Positions 16,003-24,906 of a DNA stretch of 48,272 bases are shown here, piece by piece. How positions within the stretch are numbered: the stretch's first letter is position 1; the number at the start of each line of letters is the position of its first letter. Source of the stretch: Deltaproteobacteria bacterium (GTDB taxonomy: Bacteria > Desulfobacterota > Desulfomonilia > UBA1062); the NCBI GenBank assembly GCA_029547185.1, contig JAKPPU010000028.1:1-48272 (forward strand). Reading direction: 5' to 3'. The notes under the pieces were generated by a model. It made no database searches, was not told the origin of the DNA, and saw nothing but the letters and a program-made list of their open reading frames with translations. The position numbers were made by a program, and so were the translations under genes.

Positions 16003-16022
16003 AATACAACAAAATGTTATAA
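15983..16022. promoter_or_regulatory. Candidate operator dyad in the XRE/acyl-CoA dehydrogenase gap
   Basis: TTATAACA (15983-15990) and TGTTATAA (16015-16022) are perfect inverted copies, 32 bases centre to centre, close to three helical turns. The first lies between -35 and -10 of the plus-strand promoter and the second just before the ribosome binding site, a layout fit for repression by the adjacent XRE protein. Binding is inferred. Confidence 0.5.
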
Positions 16023-16035
16023 ACGGAGGAAACCG

Positions 16036-17283
16036 ATGTTTGACTTTCTCATGACCGACGAGCAGAAAAAGCTCAGAGACGAAGCCAGGGCGTTCACGAA
16101 ATGGGTCCCCAAGCAGCTCATCCTCGACATGGACGCGGAGAAGATCCAGTTTCCCCATGAGTATCTCCAGGAAGCGGGCAGGAGAAACCTGCTCGGCATC
16201 CGCCTCCCGAAGCAGTACGGGGGCAGGGGGCTCACCTGGGTGGATGATGCGATCGTTGCCGAAGAGATCGGCGTTGCCAGCTACTCACTGGCCTGCCTGT
16301 GGGGTGTCGGCGCAGACATCGTGTGCGAGGCCATCATCGAGTTCGGCAACGACGAGCTGAAAGAAAAGGTGGTCGTTCCCCTGCTCAAGGGCGAGACCTT
16401 TGCGGCGGAAGGACTCACCGAGCCGCGGGGAGGGTCAGACTTCTTCGGGGCCACGACCTATGCCAGAAAAGACGGCGGCGACTGGATCATCAACGGCCAG
16501 AAGCGCTTCATCGTGGGTGCCGAAGGCGCGGACTGGTTCCTCGTCTATGCCGTGACCGATCCCTCGGCGCCGCCCCACAAGCGCATGACCGCCTTCATGG
16601 TCCCCCGCACCGAAGGTGTCGAGAGCAAGTACATCTACGGGCTCATGGGCGTGCGCGGCGGCGGCGCAGGCAGGCTCGTATTGAAGGACGTCCGGGTGCC
16701 GGAGCGCTATGCCTTGAACGGCATCAACGGAGGCTTCGACGTCTTCGTGCGTATGATGATCCCCGAGCGCCTCGGCACCGCAGCCATGACCATCGGCTCG
16801 GTACGGCCGGCCCTCGACATCGCGACCCGCTACACCTCGAAGAGGAAGGCCTTCGGGTTCCCCATCCAGAGCTTCGAGGCGGTGGGGTTCAAGGTTGCGG
16901 ACTGCGCACTCATGCTCGATGCGGCCAGATCGATGGTCTATACCACCTGCCGGGCCGTCGACTCGGGTACGGTGCATGCCGGAAGGGTGAGACGGATGGT
17001 CTCCCAGAGCAAGAAGTTCGTTACCGAGGCTGCATGGGAGGTGGCGAACAAGTGCATGCAGGTGGTGGGCGGCATCGGCTACACGAGCGTCTATCCCCTC
17101 GAGCGGATCGTGCGCGACATCAGGCTCTCGATGATCTGGGTGGGCACCAACGAGATCATGCAGCTCATCATTCAGAACGAGTGGTACAAGGAGTTCTTCA
17201 AGGTCATCTCCAAAGAGGATGTCCGCGATGTGGAAGAAGACGCCCTTAATGCCCATCAGACGGAAGAGAAGGTGTACGAGTAG
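16036..17283 (+). CDS. Acyl-CoA dehydrogenase, helix-G Glu type
   Basis: A 415-residue acyl-CoA dehydrogenase. TEPRGGSDFFGATT (about 128-141) and RYTSKRKAFGFPIQSF (265-280) are the family signatures. At the IYEGT position it reads IWVGT (Val369), but helix G has MIPERLG with Glu244, where isovaleryl-CoA and long-chain enzymes carry their base; it is therefore probably active with the alternative base. The tail after residue 385 is an acidic extension (EDVRDVEEDALNAHQTEEK) of about 25 residues beyond the usual end. GGAGG is six bases before the ATG, downstream of a near-consensus promoter. It is divergent from the XRE/dehydrogenase pair. Substrate is unknown; branched, aromatic or dicarboxylic acyl-CoAs are all possible. 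Confidence 0.92.
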   Translation: MFDFLMTDEQKKLRDEARAFTKWVPKQLILDMDAEKIQFPHEYLQEAGRRNLLGIRLPKQYGGRGLTWVDDAIVAEEIGVASYSLACLWGVGADIVCEAIIEFGNDELKEKVVVPLLKGETFAAEGLTEPRGGSDFFGATTYARKDGGDWIINGQKRFIVGAEGADWFLVYAVTDPSAPPHKRMTAFMVPRTEGVESKYIYGLMGVRGGGAGRLVLKDVRVPERYALNGINGGFDVFVRMMIPERLGTAAMTIGSVRPALDIATRYTSKRKAFGFPIQSFEAVGFKVADCALMLDAARSMVYTTCRAVDSGTVHAGRVRRMVSQSKKFVTEAAWEVANKCMQVVGGIGYTSVYPLERIVRDIRLSMIWVGTNEIMQLIIQNEWYKEFFKVISKEDVRDVEEDALNAHQTEEKVYE

Positions 17284-17470
17284 GGAAGTACGAACTCTCC
17301 GGTGAGAGCTCGGATGATTCTTAAGCAAAATCGGGGCATGATCGAGGAACTCGCTCATGCCCTGAGTCGTATCATTAAAGGCAGCCGGTAAGGCCGAAGG
17401 ACCTGCCGGTGCAGAAGTTGTCCATGAATTCCAGGATAATGCCTTTCCTTTTGTGCCTTGGTTCAGGAAA

Positions 17471-18842
17471 TCAATGTAGCTTCAGTTTGTCGAGAGAAAC
17501 CTCAATGTAGGAAATTATCAATGTCCAGACTCCGATCGCTACCAGAGCCAGCTTGATGGGGTGTATGGAAAATAAAAAACGCCCACCTGCCGAATACGTG
17601 ATGGCAACCGGGAATGTGCTGGCGATTACGAGACAGAGTATCACCCTTGAGTGTACGGGGTTGATCGAAAAAAACACGAGCAGCCCAAACAGGAAGAAGA
17701 ATGTGTCAAATATACTGAATCTGCTGCGTGAATTCCATTCACTCGTGATCTTGTAAAAGGTCAGGAGCGGAAGCTTGCCGAGATTTCCCTTGATCCATTT
17801 GACTGCCTGCTCTTTGCCATGCATCGAAACGGCTTTCTCGTGAGCGATCGGGGACTGTTTCGATGAGTTCGGATTATCATTAAGTCCCAGATCGGCGGCA
17901 TCGGGATTGAACCAAACACCATGGTTGATCATCGCCTTATCGCTGAAACCCGAGGGGAGAGCAACCCCGCCTTGCGTACCAAGTGGCTCAAATCCTTCGA
18001 GCACGATACAGTTTCTACCCATCCATGGAGCTGAGAAGAGCATGAAAGATACGATGAAAATGAGGGGCAGACGCACAGCTCTGAAACTGAGATACGAACT
18101 GCCGCCTGGCAAGAGCATAGATTGCTATCAGTATCACCGGCAACCACATGATGAATATCGATCGCGCAAGAAAGGCCAGCGACAAGGTCAGTCCGGACAA
18201 GAAGGACCAGACCCATGTTTTTTTCTCAGCTGTATGCAGAAGACACCACATGAAAAGTATCACGAGGAAGCATGACAAACTCTCTGTCAGGATGGAATTA
18301 CTGTAGAGTCGAATTCCCGGGTCTACCATAAAGCGGACAGAGAACAACAAACCCGGAAAGAGACCGAAGTCTCGGCAAACAAGGAGGAAGACAAACGCAC
18401 AGGTCAACGCAGTCAACAGGTAATTCATCACGAGAATAGGAGCGAATCCCCTCCCGAAGAGCTTAAAGGAACCGGCCATCAGGAGCGGCAAAAGAGGAGG
18501 GCGATATGCGGTCAGGCCGCTGCCATGACGCTGGCTTAAATAATCGTAGTGGCCGGATTGATTAATGGACTCGTATTCTGATTTAAAGTCTTGGTCATCC
18601 CAGTCTACTGAAAACCCGTTACCTTTACTGAGCTGCACAGCGATATTGTCATAGTCCGGTCCGTCTCCGCTGGGAGAAGGAACTCCCCAGCGTCCGCTCG
18701 CTGCATGCGGAACTGTCATAACGAGCAGGGCGCATACAAAAACAAGGACTGTCAGCCATTTGACAGCACCTGGGGTAGAGAGTAATCGGTTCAATTCTGC
18801 CAGGTTGAAAGCTTCGGCAGGGGCATTAGCTCTGGTATCCAT
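17471..18842 (-). pseudogene. GT39/PMT-like membrane glycosyltransferase split by a frameshift
   Basis: Two overlapping minus-strand frames together make one protein of about 457 residues. The first (18842 to about 18090) has a membrane helix (WLTVLVFVCALLVM), the acidic motif SGDGPDYDNIAVQLS in the first periplasmic loop, as in ArnT/PMT-type lipid-phosphate-sugar transferases, the GLTAYRPPLLPLLM loop, and several further helices to IYALARRQF. The second frame (to 17471) continues with FIVSFMLFSAPWMGRN, a periplasmic domain and at least three more helices. The switch needs a one-base change near 18090-18110; no homopolymer run is visible there. GAGG lies eight bases before the start. It may be a decayed gene, a recent mutation or an assembly error. 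Acceptor and sugar donor are unknown. Confidence 0.75.
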
Positions 18843-18920
18843 TCCTTTTACCTCACGAAAAAGTCTTGCTCAGGGATGCCGCAACGTCCACAAATTCGAC
18901 TTCTTCATGAGACCTCCTTC

Positions 18921-19196
18921 TCAGAATCCTACGGCGAACATGCCCTCGAAATCGTGGCGTGAGAAGGCGCGGAAGGCGAGCATGGTTTCTGACTGGAGGA
19001 TGCCTTCGATCCCGGCCATGCGGTTCGTTGCCAGCTCGGCGAGCTCGTCGTTGTCCCTGACCCGTGCGATGATCACGAGGTCATACTGCCCGCTCACCGA
19101 AAAGACCTCTGAAACCCCGGGAATGTCCGCCAGCTCCTGAGCCAGCTCATTGATGCGATTGCGGACCGCCTTCAAAAGGATGATTGCCGTTACCAT
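18921..19196 (-). CDS. Stand-alone RAM domain protein (Lrp/AsnC ligand-binding domain)
   Basis: A 91-residue protein that is only the effector-binding domain (RAM, AsnC_trans_reg) of Lrp/AsnC regulators, without the helix-turn-helix. It shows the beta-alpha-beta start (AIILLKAVRNRINELAQEL), the loop IPGVSEVFSVSGQYDLVI and the second half (DELAELATNRMAGIEGI), with the ligand-cleft glycine in SGQYD. Such proteins form octamers that bind amino acids and can partner with full-length Lrp proteins. It starts four bases after the leuB stop, so the two genes are surely cotranscribed; a role in sensing leucine or an acyl intermediate is an attractive but unproven inference. Confidence 0.88.
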   Translation of the reverse strand: MVTAIILLKAVRNRINELAQELADIPGVSEVFSVSGQYDLVIIARVRDNDELAELATNRMAGIEGILQSETMLAFRAFSRHDFEGMFAVGF

Positions 19197-19200
19197 ACCA

Positions 19201-20298
19201 TTACCCCTTCTCGATATACTCCACGACCAGATCCCCGAACTCGCTCGTGGAGAGGAGCTTCCTGCTCTCGTTCGGCCCTTCGGAAAGATCTGCGGTGGTG
19301 TATCCCTGCTCGAAGACCGTAAAGAGGGCGTTCCAGACGTCGCTGGCCTCGCGTGCGAGATTCAGGCACCGCTCGAGCATGAGCGCGATGCTTCCGATCA
19401 TCGAATAAGGGTTGGCGATATCCCTGCCCGCGATGTCCGGGGCCGAGCCGTGGGCCGGTTCGACGTAGCTCTTCACGGTGCCGATGCAGGCGGAAGGCAT
19501 CAACCCCAGCGATCCGATCACCCCGCCGGCCTGGTCCGTGAGGATGTCGCCCTGCATGTTCTCGAGCAGCATCACGCCGTTGAACTGGGACGGATCCTTC
19601 ACGAGCTGATAGGCGGCATTGTCCACCAGCATCGATCGGTACGCCACATCGGGAAATCCCGAGGCGACCTCCTCGACGATCTGGTTCCAGAAGCGGGAGG
19701 TGGCGAGCACATTGGCCTTGTGGACATTGGTGAGCCGGCCCGAGCGCTTCCTGGCCTCCTCGAAGGCGACAGCCGCCACCCGCCGTATCTGCTCGTCCGT
19801 GTAGGTGCACTCGTCCGAGGAGAACCGCATATCGGCGTCACGGCCCTCGATCTTTTTTCCGAAATAGATTCCGCCTACGAGCTCCCTGATCATGAGAATG
19901 TCGATTCCCTCTCCCAGGATCTCGGGCTTCAGGGGCGAGAAGGAGGCGAGATGCTTCGGGAGCCTGACCGGCCTGAAGTTGGCAAAGGTATCGTACCGTT
20001 TGCGCAAGGGCAGGATGGCTCCGTTCTCCGGACGGTGCTCGGGCGGGATCCTGCTCATCTGCTCGACCGCCAGGCCCACCGGCCCCTTGATGATCACATC
20101 GGACTCGTCGCAGATCCTTTTCGTCTCCTCGGGAAAGGGAGAGCCTTCCGAGAAATACGCCCCGGCCCCGAACGGGGCAGGCGTGAGGGTGAAGCGGTGG
20201 CCGTATTTCTTCTCGATTGCACGCAGGGCCTTGAGAGATTCCCTGACGATCTCGGGACCGATGCCGTCACCCTCGAGAACGGCAATCACCTTTTCCAT
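19201..20298 (-). CDS. leuB: 3-isopropylmalate dehydrogenase family protein
   Basis: NAD-dependent beta-decarboxylating dehydrogenase, 365 residues. It opens with VIAVLEGDGIGPEIV. RKRYDTFANFRPV and IRELVGGIYFGKK match LeuB, which oxidises and decarboxylates 3-isopropylmalate in leucine synthesis; isocitrate dehydrogenases have different residues here. The NAD site segment EPAHGSAPDIAGRDIANP and the metal-binding stretch LENMQGDILTDQAGG are complete. The ATG at 20298 follows AAGGA; a longer frame to 20367 adds an improbable tail. No leuACD genes are next to it, so a role in a related decarboxylation (isocitrate, homoisocitrate, tartrate) cannot be ruled out. It is followed by the RAM domain gene. 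Confidence 0.87.
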   Translation of the reverse strand: MEKVIAVLEGDGIGPEIVRESLKALRAIEKKYGHRFTLTPAPFGAGAYFSEGSPFPEETKRICDESDVIIKGPVGLAVEQMSRIPPEHRPENGAILPLRKRYDTFANFRPVRLPKHLASFSPLKPEILGEGIDILMIRELVGGIYFGKKIEGRDADMRFSSDECTYTDEQIRRVAAVAFEEARKRSGRLTNVHKANVLATSRFWNQIVEEVASGFPDVAYRSMLVDNAAYQLVKDPSQFNGVMLLENMQGDILTDQAGGVIGSLGLMPSACIGTVKSYVEPAHGSAPDIAGRDIANPYSMIGSIALMLERCLNLAREASDVWNALFTVFEQGYTTADLSEGPNESRKLLSTSEFGDLVVEYIEKG

Positions 20299-20585
20299 GG
20301 GAAGATCCTTTCCGCACCTTGCTCGAGATAGAGCCTTCGATTCTGCATGCAAGGGTTTATTGCCCAAATTTATCCTGCGGGCAAGTCATTTCTGGGAGAT
20401 GTTCCGTGCCGGGACATTCACCCGGCTGATGTTTGTGAAATAAATGTAAAAATCAACAAACCGAATTGACCGTATTTTTTCAGGGTATTATCATTTTTAC
20501 GGAAGAAAACAGGTGTCCTGATCTGATTACGCTCCTTCAAGCGCCTTGGAAAAGACACATGATGCGAGGGGGAAGAACGGAAGAT

Positions 20586-21503
20586 ATGGGTACATATCTT
20601 TCATCTACAATGAGAGGTTGCACGGCCATAACCCTCTTTGTCCTCAACACGGTCTTCTGGGCCGTCCCGGTGCACCTGCTCGCCCTGTCGAAGCTCCTCA
20701 TACGGTTCAAGGCCTGGCAGATAGCCTGCGCGCGGGCAATCATGAAAACCGTGACCGGCTGGATATGGGTGGCCTTGCGGATATTGCGGCTCACCCAGAA
20801 AACGAGCTACGACATCGAAGGAGTGACCGGACTCAAGAAATCCGAGTGGTACTTCCTGAACTGTAACCACCAGTCATGGGCCGACATCCTCGTGCTCCTG
20901 ATCACCTTCCACGGGCACATTCCCTTCTTCAAGTTCTTCGTGAAAAAGGAGCTCATAAAGATACCCCTCTTCGGAACGGCCTTATGGGCCCTCGATTACC
21001 CCTTCATGAAGCGTTACTCGAAGGAGTTTCTCAAAAAGAACCCCCACCTTCGGGGCAAGGACCTCGAGGCCACGAAGAAGGCGTGCGAGCATTACCGTCA
21101 CACCCCGGTCTCGGTCCTGAACTTCATCGAGGGCACGAGGTTCACCCCGGAGAAGCATGAACGGCAGCAGTCTCCCTACCGCCACCTTCTCCGCCCAAAA
21201 TCCGGAGGATTCGCCTTCGCCCTGTCGGCTATGAACGGCCTGATCTCCCGAATGCTCGACGTCACCATCATCTATCCTCCCGGAATGCGCGGCTTCTGGG
21301 ACTACCTGTGCGGCCGCATCCCGCACATCGCCGTCCGGGTGAAAAAATACGATCTTCCCCCAGACATCCTCAAGGGAGATTACCAGAACGATCCCGAGTT
21401 CCGCGCCCGCTTTCAGTCGTGGGTAAACGATGTCTGGAGCCGGAAGGACGCCGTGATCGAGCAGTACAGAAGCTCGCACGGCAGCGCCTCCTCTGCGGCA
21501 TAG
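20586..21503 (+). CDS. YihG-type 1-acylglycerol-3-phosphate acyltransferase
   Basis: Membrane-bound PlsC-superfamily acyltransferase most like E. coli YihG (310 residues; 305 here), which acylates lysophosphatidic acid. Motif I is NHQSWADI (His and Asp of HX4D), followed by FFKFFVKKELIKIPLFG, WALDYPFMKRYSKE and motif III FIEGTRFTPEKHE. An N-terminal membrane helix (AITLFVLNTVFWAVPVHLL) precedes the catalytic domain. The start is uncertain: the ATG at 20586 has GGAAG very close, ATGs at 20559 and 20562 have a weaker site at better distance, and a frame opens at 20466. It is a lone plus-strand gene. It may affect lipid acyl composition, fitting the many acyl-CoA genes around it. Confidence 0.88.
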   Translation: MGTYLSSTMRGCTAITLFVLNTVFWAVPVHLLALSKLLIRFKAWQIACARAIMKTVTGWIWVALRILRLTQKTSYDIEGVTGLKKSEWYFLNCNHQSWADILVLLITFHGHIPFFKFFVKKELIKIPLFGTALWALDYPFMKRYSKEFLKKNPHLRGKDLEATKKACEHYRHTPVSVLNFIEGTRFTPEKHERQQSPYRHLLRPKSGGFAFALSAMNGLISRMLDVTIIYPPGMRGFWDYLCGRIPHIAVRVKKYDLPPDILKGDYQNDPEFRARFQSWVNDVWSRKDAVIEQYRSSHGSASSAA

Positions 21504-21558
21504 GGCTGCATGTCTGGGAATATCGGGATGACGCCCCAGTCCGCGGTGCGCTTCGAGA

Positions 21559-22113
21559 TCACGGCATATCCTGCTCGGGGAACACCAGCTCGCTGACAGG
21601 GAACCCCTTGTCCGCAGCATAGCGGACGAGATCGTCGACGACCTTCCGGTCAAGAGAAGGGGTGCGGGAGAGAATCCAGAGATATCCCCTGTTAGGCCCG
21701 CAGACCATGGCATAGGAATAGTCTTCCCGGTCGAGCGCGATCACGTTGTAGCTCGCATAGAAAGGCGGAAAAAAGCTCACCTTCAGGCAGCCGACAGCCC
21801 TGTCTCCCGCGAAGTATCCCTTTCCCGATGCCTCCTTCCATACAGACTTCTTCCTGTCGTATCCCCTGTTGAGCACGTCGATCCCGCCGTCCGTGCGCAG
21901 GGTATAGGTTGCGGATGTATTGCTCAAGCCCTTCTCGAAGCGATGGTCGAGCCGTGCGATCTCGTACCATTTCCCGGCGTAGCGGGCGATGTCGAAATTT
22001 TCAACCGGCTGGACGCCTTTGGGGATGCCCGTACAGCTCGACAGGAGAAAGGCGAGGAATACCAGGAAGAGGATGGCAAGAGAAACCGGCAGGTATTTCA
22101 TGAATACGTTCAT
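21559..22113 (-). CDS. blc: Outer-membrane lipocalin (Blc-like lipoprotein)
   Basis: A 184-residue bacterial lipocalin. A signal peptide with lipobox LLSSC (Cys near 27) leads into the lipocalin start VENFDIARYAGKWYEIARLDHRFEKG, with the invariant G-x-W. Later come NRGYDRKKSVWKEASGKGY, FFPPFYASYNVIALDREDYSYAMV and GPNRGYLWILSRTP, all Blc hallmarks. Lipocalins of this type bind lysophospholipids or fatty acids in the outer membrane. The ATG at 22113 follows AAGGA by eight bases; the longer frame to 22347 runs into the upstream gene. That gene ends 46 bases away on the same strand, so they may be cotranscribed. Confidence 0.92.
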   Translation of the reverse strand: MNVFMKYLPVSLAILFLVFLAFLLSSCTGIPKGVQPVENFDIARYAGKWYEIARLDHRFEKGLSNTSATYTLRTDGGIDVLNRGYDRKKSVWKEASGKGYFAGDRAVGCLKVSFFPPFYASYNVIALDREDYSYAMVCGPNRGYLWILSRTPSLDRKVVDDLVRYAADKGFPVSELVFPEQDMP

Positions 22114-22159
22114 ATCCCGATTCCTTTCCTCATCAATCCCCAGAAACGCGCATACGGGG

Positions 22160-22762
22160 CTATACGGCCGCTTCCTCCCCCAGTTTCCGGTAAATGCCTG
22201 CGGTGACGATGTCGATGTCCGTGTGCCGCTTGCCGTCAAGGACGATCTCTTCGATCTCTGCATGGTTTTCAAAGGACCAGATCGCCAGGCCCCCCGGATC
22301 AGGCCCCAGAGGGCCCATGCGGCAGAGGACGAAATTGAGGATTCCATTGCGGTGAATCATCATCCTCTTACGGAAACAGTGGGCGATCTCATTCTCTGAA
22401 TGGTTCAATCCAAACGCAAAGTACTCGATGTACTGGATGCCTCCCCCTATAGGAGGACCTGAGAAGGCTTCCTTGTAGCAGCCTGCATTGGAGAGGTGAA
22501 TGGCATTCCGGGAAGCTGCCTGGTGGAGGTTCTGCCTTGCCTTGAAGTACGATTCCCATTCATCGAGCTTTTCCAGGGTCCTGCATCTCCAGATGGCCAT
22601 ATACGGCGGATGGGGACCCAGGCTCAAGGTTCTGCCGAGCACAGCTATGGGATGATCGATCGAGTCGTACTTGGATTCGGGACGCCATGGCTGGTCCCCT
22701 CTGGCCTGGAAGAGTTCGAGGGGTATGGAACGATCATGCTCCATATACTCAATGTATATCAT
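22160..22762 (-). CDS. Duplicated alpha/beta-barrel (NIPSNAP/EthD-like) protein
   Basis: A 200-residue cytoplasmic protein made of two similar halves. The first opens MIYIEYMEHDRSIPLELF and later has MAIWRCRTLEKLDEWESY; the second opens IQYIEYFAFGLNHSENEI and later has LAIWSFENHAEIEEIV. The shared IEY...AIW pattern fits the dimeric ferredoxin-like alpha/beta-barrel superfamily in a NIPSNAP-like variant, where one chain with two halves replaces a dimer. No catalytic residues are recognised. AGGGGGAA lies just before the ATG. The lipocalin gene follows after 46 bases. Some members of this superfamily bind heme or act on small aromatics; nothing here decides. Confidence 0.6.
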   Translation of the reverse strand: MIYIEYMEHDRSIPLELFQARGDQPWRPESKYDSIDHPIAVLGRTLSLGPHPPYMAIWRCRTLEKLDEWESYFKARQNLHQAASRNAIHLSNAGCYKEAFSGPPIGGGIQYIEYFAFGLNHSENEIAHCFRKRMMIHRNGILNFVLCRMGPLGPDPGGLAIWSFENHAEIEEIVLDGKRHTDIDIVTAGIYRKLGEEAAV

Positions 22763-23118
22763 GCATTCCCCCTGTGCTCCGGGATGTATCGTGAGGATGA
22801 TGCGAGGACCTCAAACCCGTATCCCGGTGAAAAGTCTGCTCGAATGCAGAGCTTGCTTTTTCCGGATGGGTTTGTTGCGGTCAATATTTCTGCAAGGACA
22901 AGCTGTCTCAGTATTCTATTATAGGGGGCGATCTCCTCTCCTCAATCGATTCGCATGTTCGAAAATGCAGAAAATCCTCCGGCTCACCAGGAGGTATATA
23001 AGCAAGGGCAGCCATTCGAACGTTTCCGATTCTTTCCGGGCATGTCTGAAAACCGCAATCCCTGCGGGGAAGGCTGACCGTTTTCTGCTGAAGGCAGGAG
23101 ATCCGGTGTCGAGCCGTT
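22763..23118. other. Gene-free gap, no signal recognised
   Basis: 356 bases between the NIPSNAP-like gene and the GH57 gene, both on the minus strand. I see no coding frame with a ribosome site, no tRNA and no strong terminator hairpin; the frames that are open are short and low in quality. Confidence 0.5.
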
Positions 23119-24711
23119 CTATGCGGGCTCCTGCCTGTGGTGGAAGATCGTATAATCAAGCATGGGCCAGGGTGCATCGATGTCCTCGATCCGGCTCAGC
23201 TCGGCCTCGGAGATCCGGCTTGCGTCGCTCAAGTCCTGGGCAGCCCAGAAGAGCTTCCGGAAGCGCTGATGATGGTGGTGGAACCGCTGGTTGGCATACT
23301 CCTTCGCCTGCAGGGTAAAGAGGAGAAACGGCCAGTCGCTTCCCTGCATGAGCAGGAGCTCGCGGCCCATCTGGCGTAAAATGCGGTATCCCCGCTCATC
23401 CTCGGGCTGCACACGGGACAGCACCCCCTCCATGTCGAGGGCGCTCGAGTTGATGGAGGGCCAGATCCAGCCATGCTCGGGGTCCTGCCACACGGTGAAA
23501 TCGGAATTCAGGCCCCACGAGCTCGATTCCATGGCGATCGTCGAGAATCCCGGGCGGTAGTGATCGATGTATTCTCCAAGGCTCCTGCATTCGATCGTGC
23601 TTCTCTGATCGAGCTCCCGGTAGACCTGCTCGATCCAGAATACGCCCTCGTGCCACCAGTGGCCGAACAGCTCGCAGTCATAAGGGGAAACGATCACTGG
23701 CCTGGCCTCGGGTATCTCGGTCTGATCGAAGACAGCCTCCATGAGCGATACGAAATGCCGGGCATGGACCTCGACGCGTCTGCGGGCGATATTCGGATCA
23801 TAGATCCTTTTTTCAGGCGCTCCGGTAACCCGCCGGTAGCGCAGGCCCGATTCCGGCTCCTTCTCGTGGAATTCGAGATAGTAAGGGTCTCCGGGATAAC
23901 CCAGATCCGGGGACCAGACCTGCTTCCCCGTGGCAGTGTTCCGCCCGAACACGGAGACGCCCGACGGCAGGAGGTAGCCTCGAAAGGTCGTCGGGCTGAT
24001 CTCCTGATGCCGGTTCTCCACGAAGGAGGCGTCCGTGATGCCGACACTTTCCGCGAAGAAGTATTCGATGCCTTCGCCGGAGAGCCACTGGTCGATGGCC
24101 TTGCGCATGTAGCGCTCTCTCGGAGACCACAGAGCCGGACGGTAGGCGCATTCGGGCAGCCAGAATCCGCGCGGATGCCTGTCGAAGTACTTCTCGTATG
24201 TCTCGACCCCCAGCCGCACCTGTGCGAAGATCGAGCTGTCACACTCGAGGAGAGGCAGGAAGGCATGCGTCGCAGCAGAGGTGAGGACCTCGATCACGTC
24301 CTCCTCCTGGAGCCACTTCAGGGTGCCGAGGATATCGCGGTGGAATTCAGAGGTGTACGTTCGGAAGTTGGTATCGAAGAAATCGAGCCAGTATTCGGCC
24401 ACGGAGCGTCTGGCCGGATCGGAGCGGAAGCGGTCGATATCGAAGCGGGCGCGCCCGATCTTGTCATCCATATAGGCGCAGAAGCGATCCTTCATGTACC
24501 CGTCCGCGAGCTGCTCCATGAGGGCAGGCACCAGGCTGACCATGATCCTTGGTCTGATGCCCTCATAATGAAGTGCTCGCAGCGACCTTAAGAGAGGGAT
24601 GTACGATTCGTTCATGGCCTCGAAGAGCCATTCCTCGCCGGCAGGCCACACGCCTGACTTGCGGGAATAGGGAATGTGGGCATGGAGCATCAGGGCAAAG
24701 ACCCCGGTCAT
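23119..24711 (-). CDS. GH57 family 1,4-alpha-glucan branching enzyme
   Basis: Cytoplasmic glycoside hydrolase family 57 enzyme forming alpha-1,6 branches in glycogen-like polymers. The first conserved region is LMLHAHIPY. WLPECAY carries the nucleophile (Glu187) and SPYDCELFGHWW the acid/base (Asp345), matching Thermus TTHA1902 and Thermococcus TK1436. The C-terminal helical domain has a conserved SDWPFLLFT stretch. At 530 residues it has the normal length of this branching-enzyme subgroup; alpha-amylases of GH57 differ in these motifs. GAGAG lies before the ATG. No glycogen synthase or phosphorylase gene is next to it. Confidence 0.9.
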   Translation of the reverse strand: MTGVFALMLHAHIPYSRKSGVWPAGEEWLFEAMNESYIPLLRSLRALHYEGIRPRIMVSLVPALMEQLADGYMKDRFCAYMDDKIGRARFDIDRFRSDPARRSVAEYWLDFFDTNFRTYTSEFHRDILGTLKWLQEEDVIEVLTSAATHAFLPLLECDSSIFAQVRLGVETYEKYFDRHPRGFWLPECAYRPALWSPRERYMRKAIDQWLSGEGIEYFFAESVGITDASFVENRHQEISPTTFRGYLLPSGVSVFGRNTATGKQVWSPDLGYPGDPYYLEFHEKEPESGLRYRRVTGAPEKRIYDPNIARRRVEVHARHFVSLMEAVFDQTEIPEARPVIVSPYDCELFGHWWHEGVFWIEQVYRELDQRSTIECRSLGEYIDHYRPGFSTIAMESSSWGLNSDFTVWQDPEHGWIWPSINSSALDMEGVLSRVQPEDERGYRILRQMGRELLLMQGSDWPFLLFTLQAKEYANQRFHHHHQRFRKLFWAAQDLSDASRISEAELSRIEDIDAPWPMLDYTIFHHRQEPA

Positions 24712-24829
24712 TACCGTCTCTCGAGGTTAAGGGCACTGTTCTTCATAGGAATACAAAATAGCTGCATGCAGTCTTCCTGCAAGGAGAAAGGTGCCTGGTA
24801 TACCTTAAGGGCGCCTCTCATCTTTTGGC

Positions 24830-24859
24830 TTGATACCGGTGACAAGTTGGGAGTATAAT
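24830..24859 (+). promoter_or_regulatory. Promoter of the acyl-CoA synthetase gene
   Basis: TTGATA (24830-24835), an 18-base spacer and a perfect TATAAT (24854-24859) lie 47 bases before the start codon; AGGGGGG then lies about eight bases before the ATG. It is the only clear promoter in the 195-base gap to the divergent GH57 gene. Confidence 0.7.
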
Positions 24860-24906
24860 ACTATTGTCTTACAATCTTACCAAATTTTGATAGGGGGGTT
24901 TCTCTT

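Noticed and set aside
16036..17283. Val in place of the IYEGT glutamate in the second acyl-CoA dehydrogenase, suggesting inactivity
   Set aside because: Helix G carries Glu244 in MIPERLG, the alternative base position of long-chain and isovaleryl-type enzymes. The same holds for Glu246 of the enzyme at 26704.
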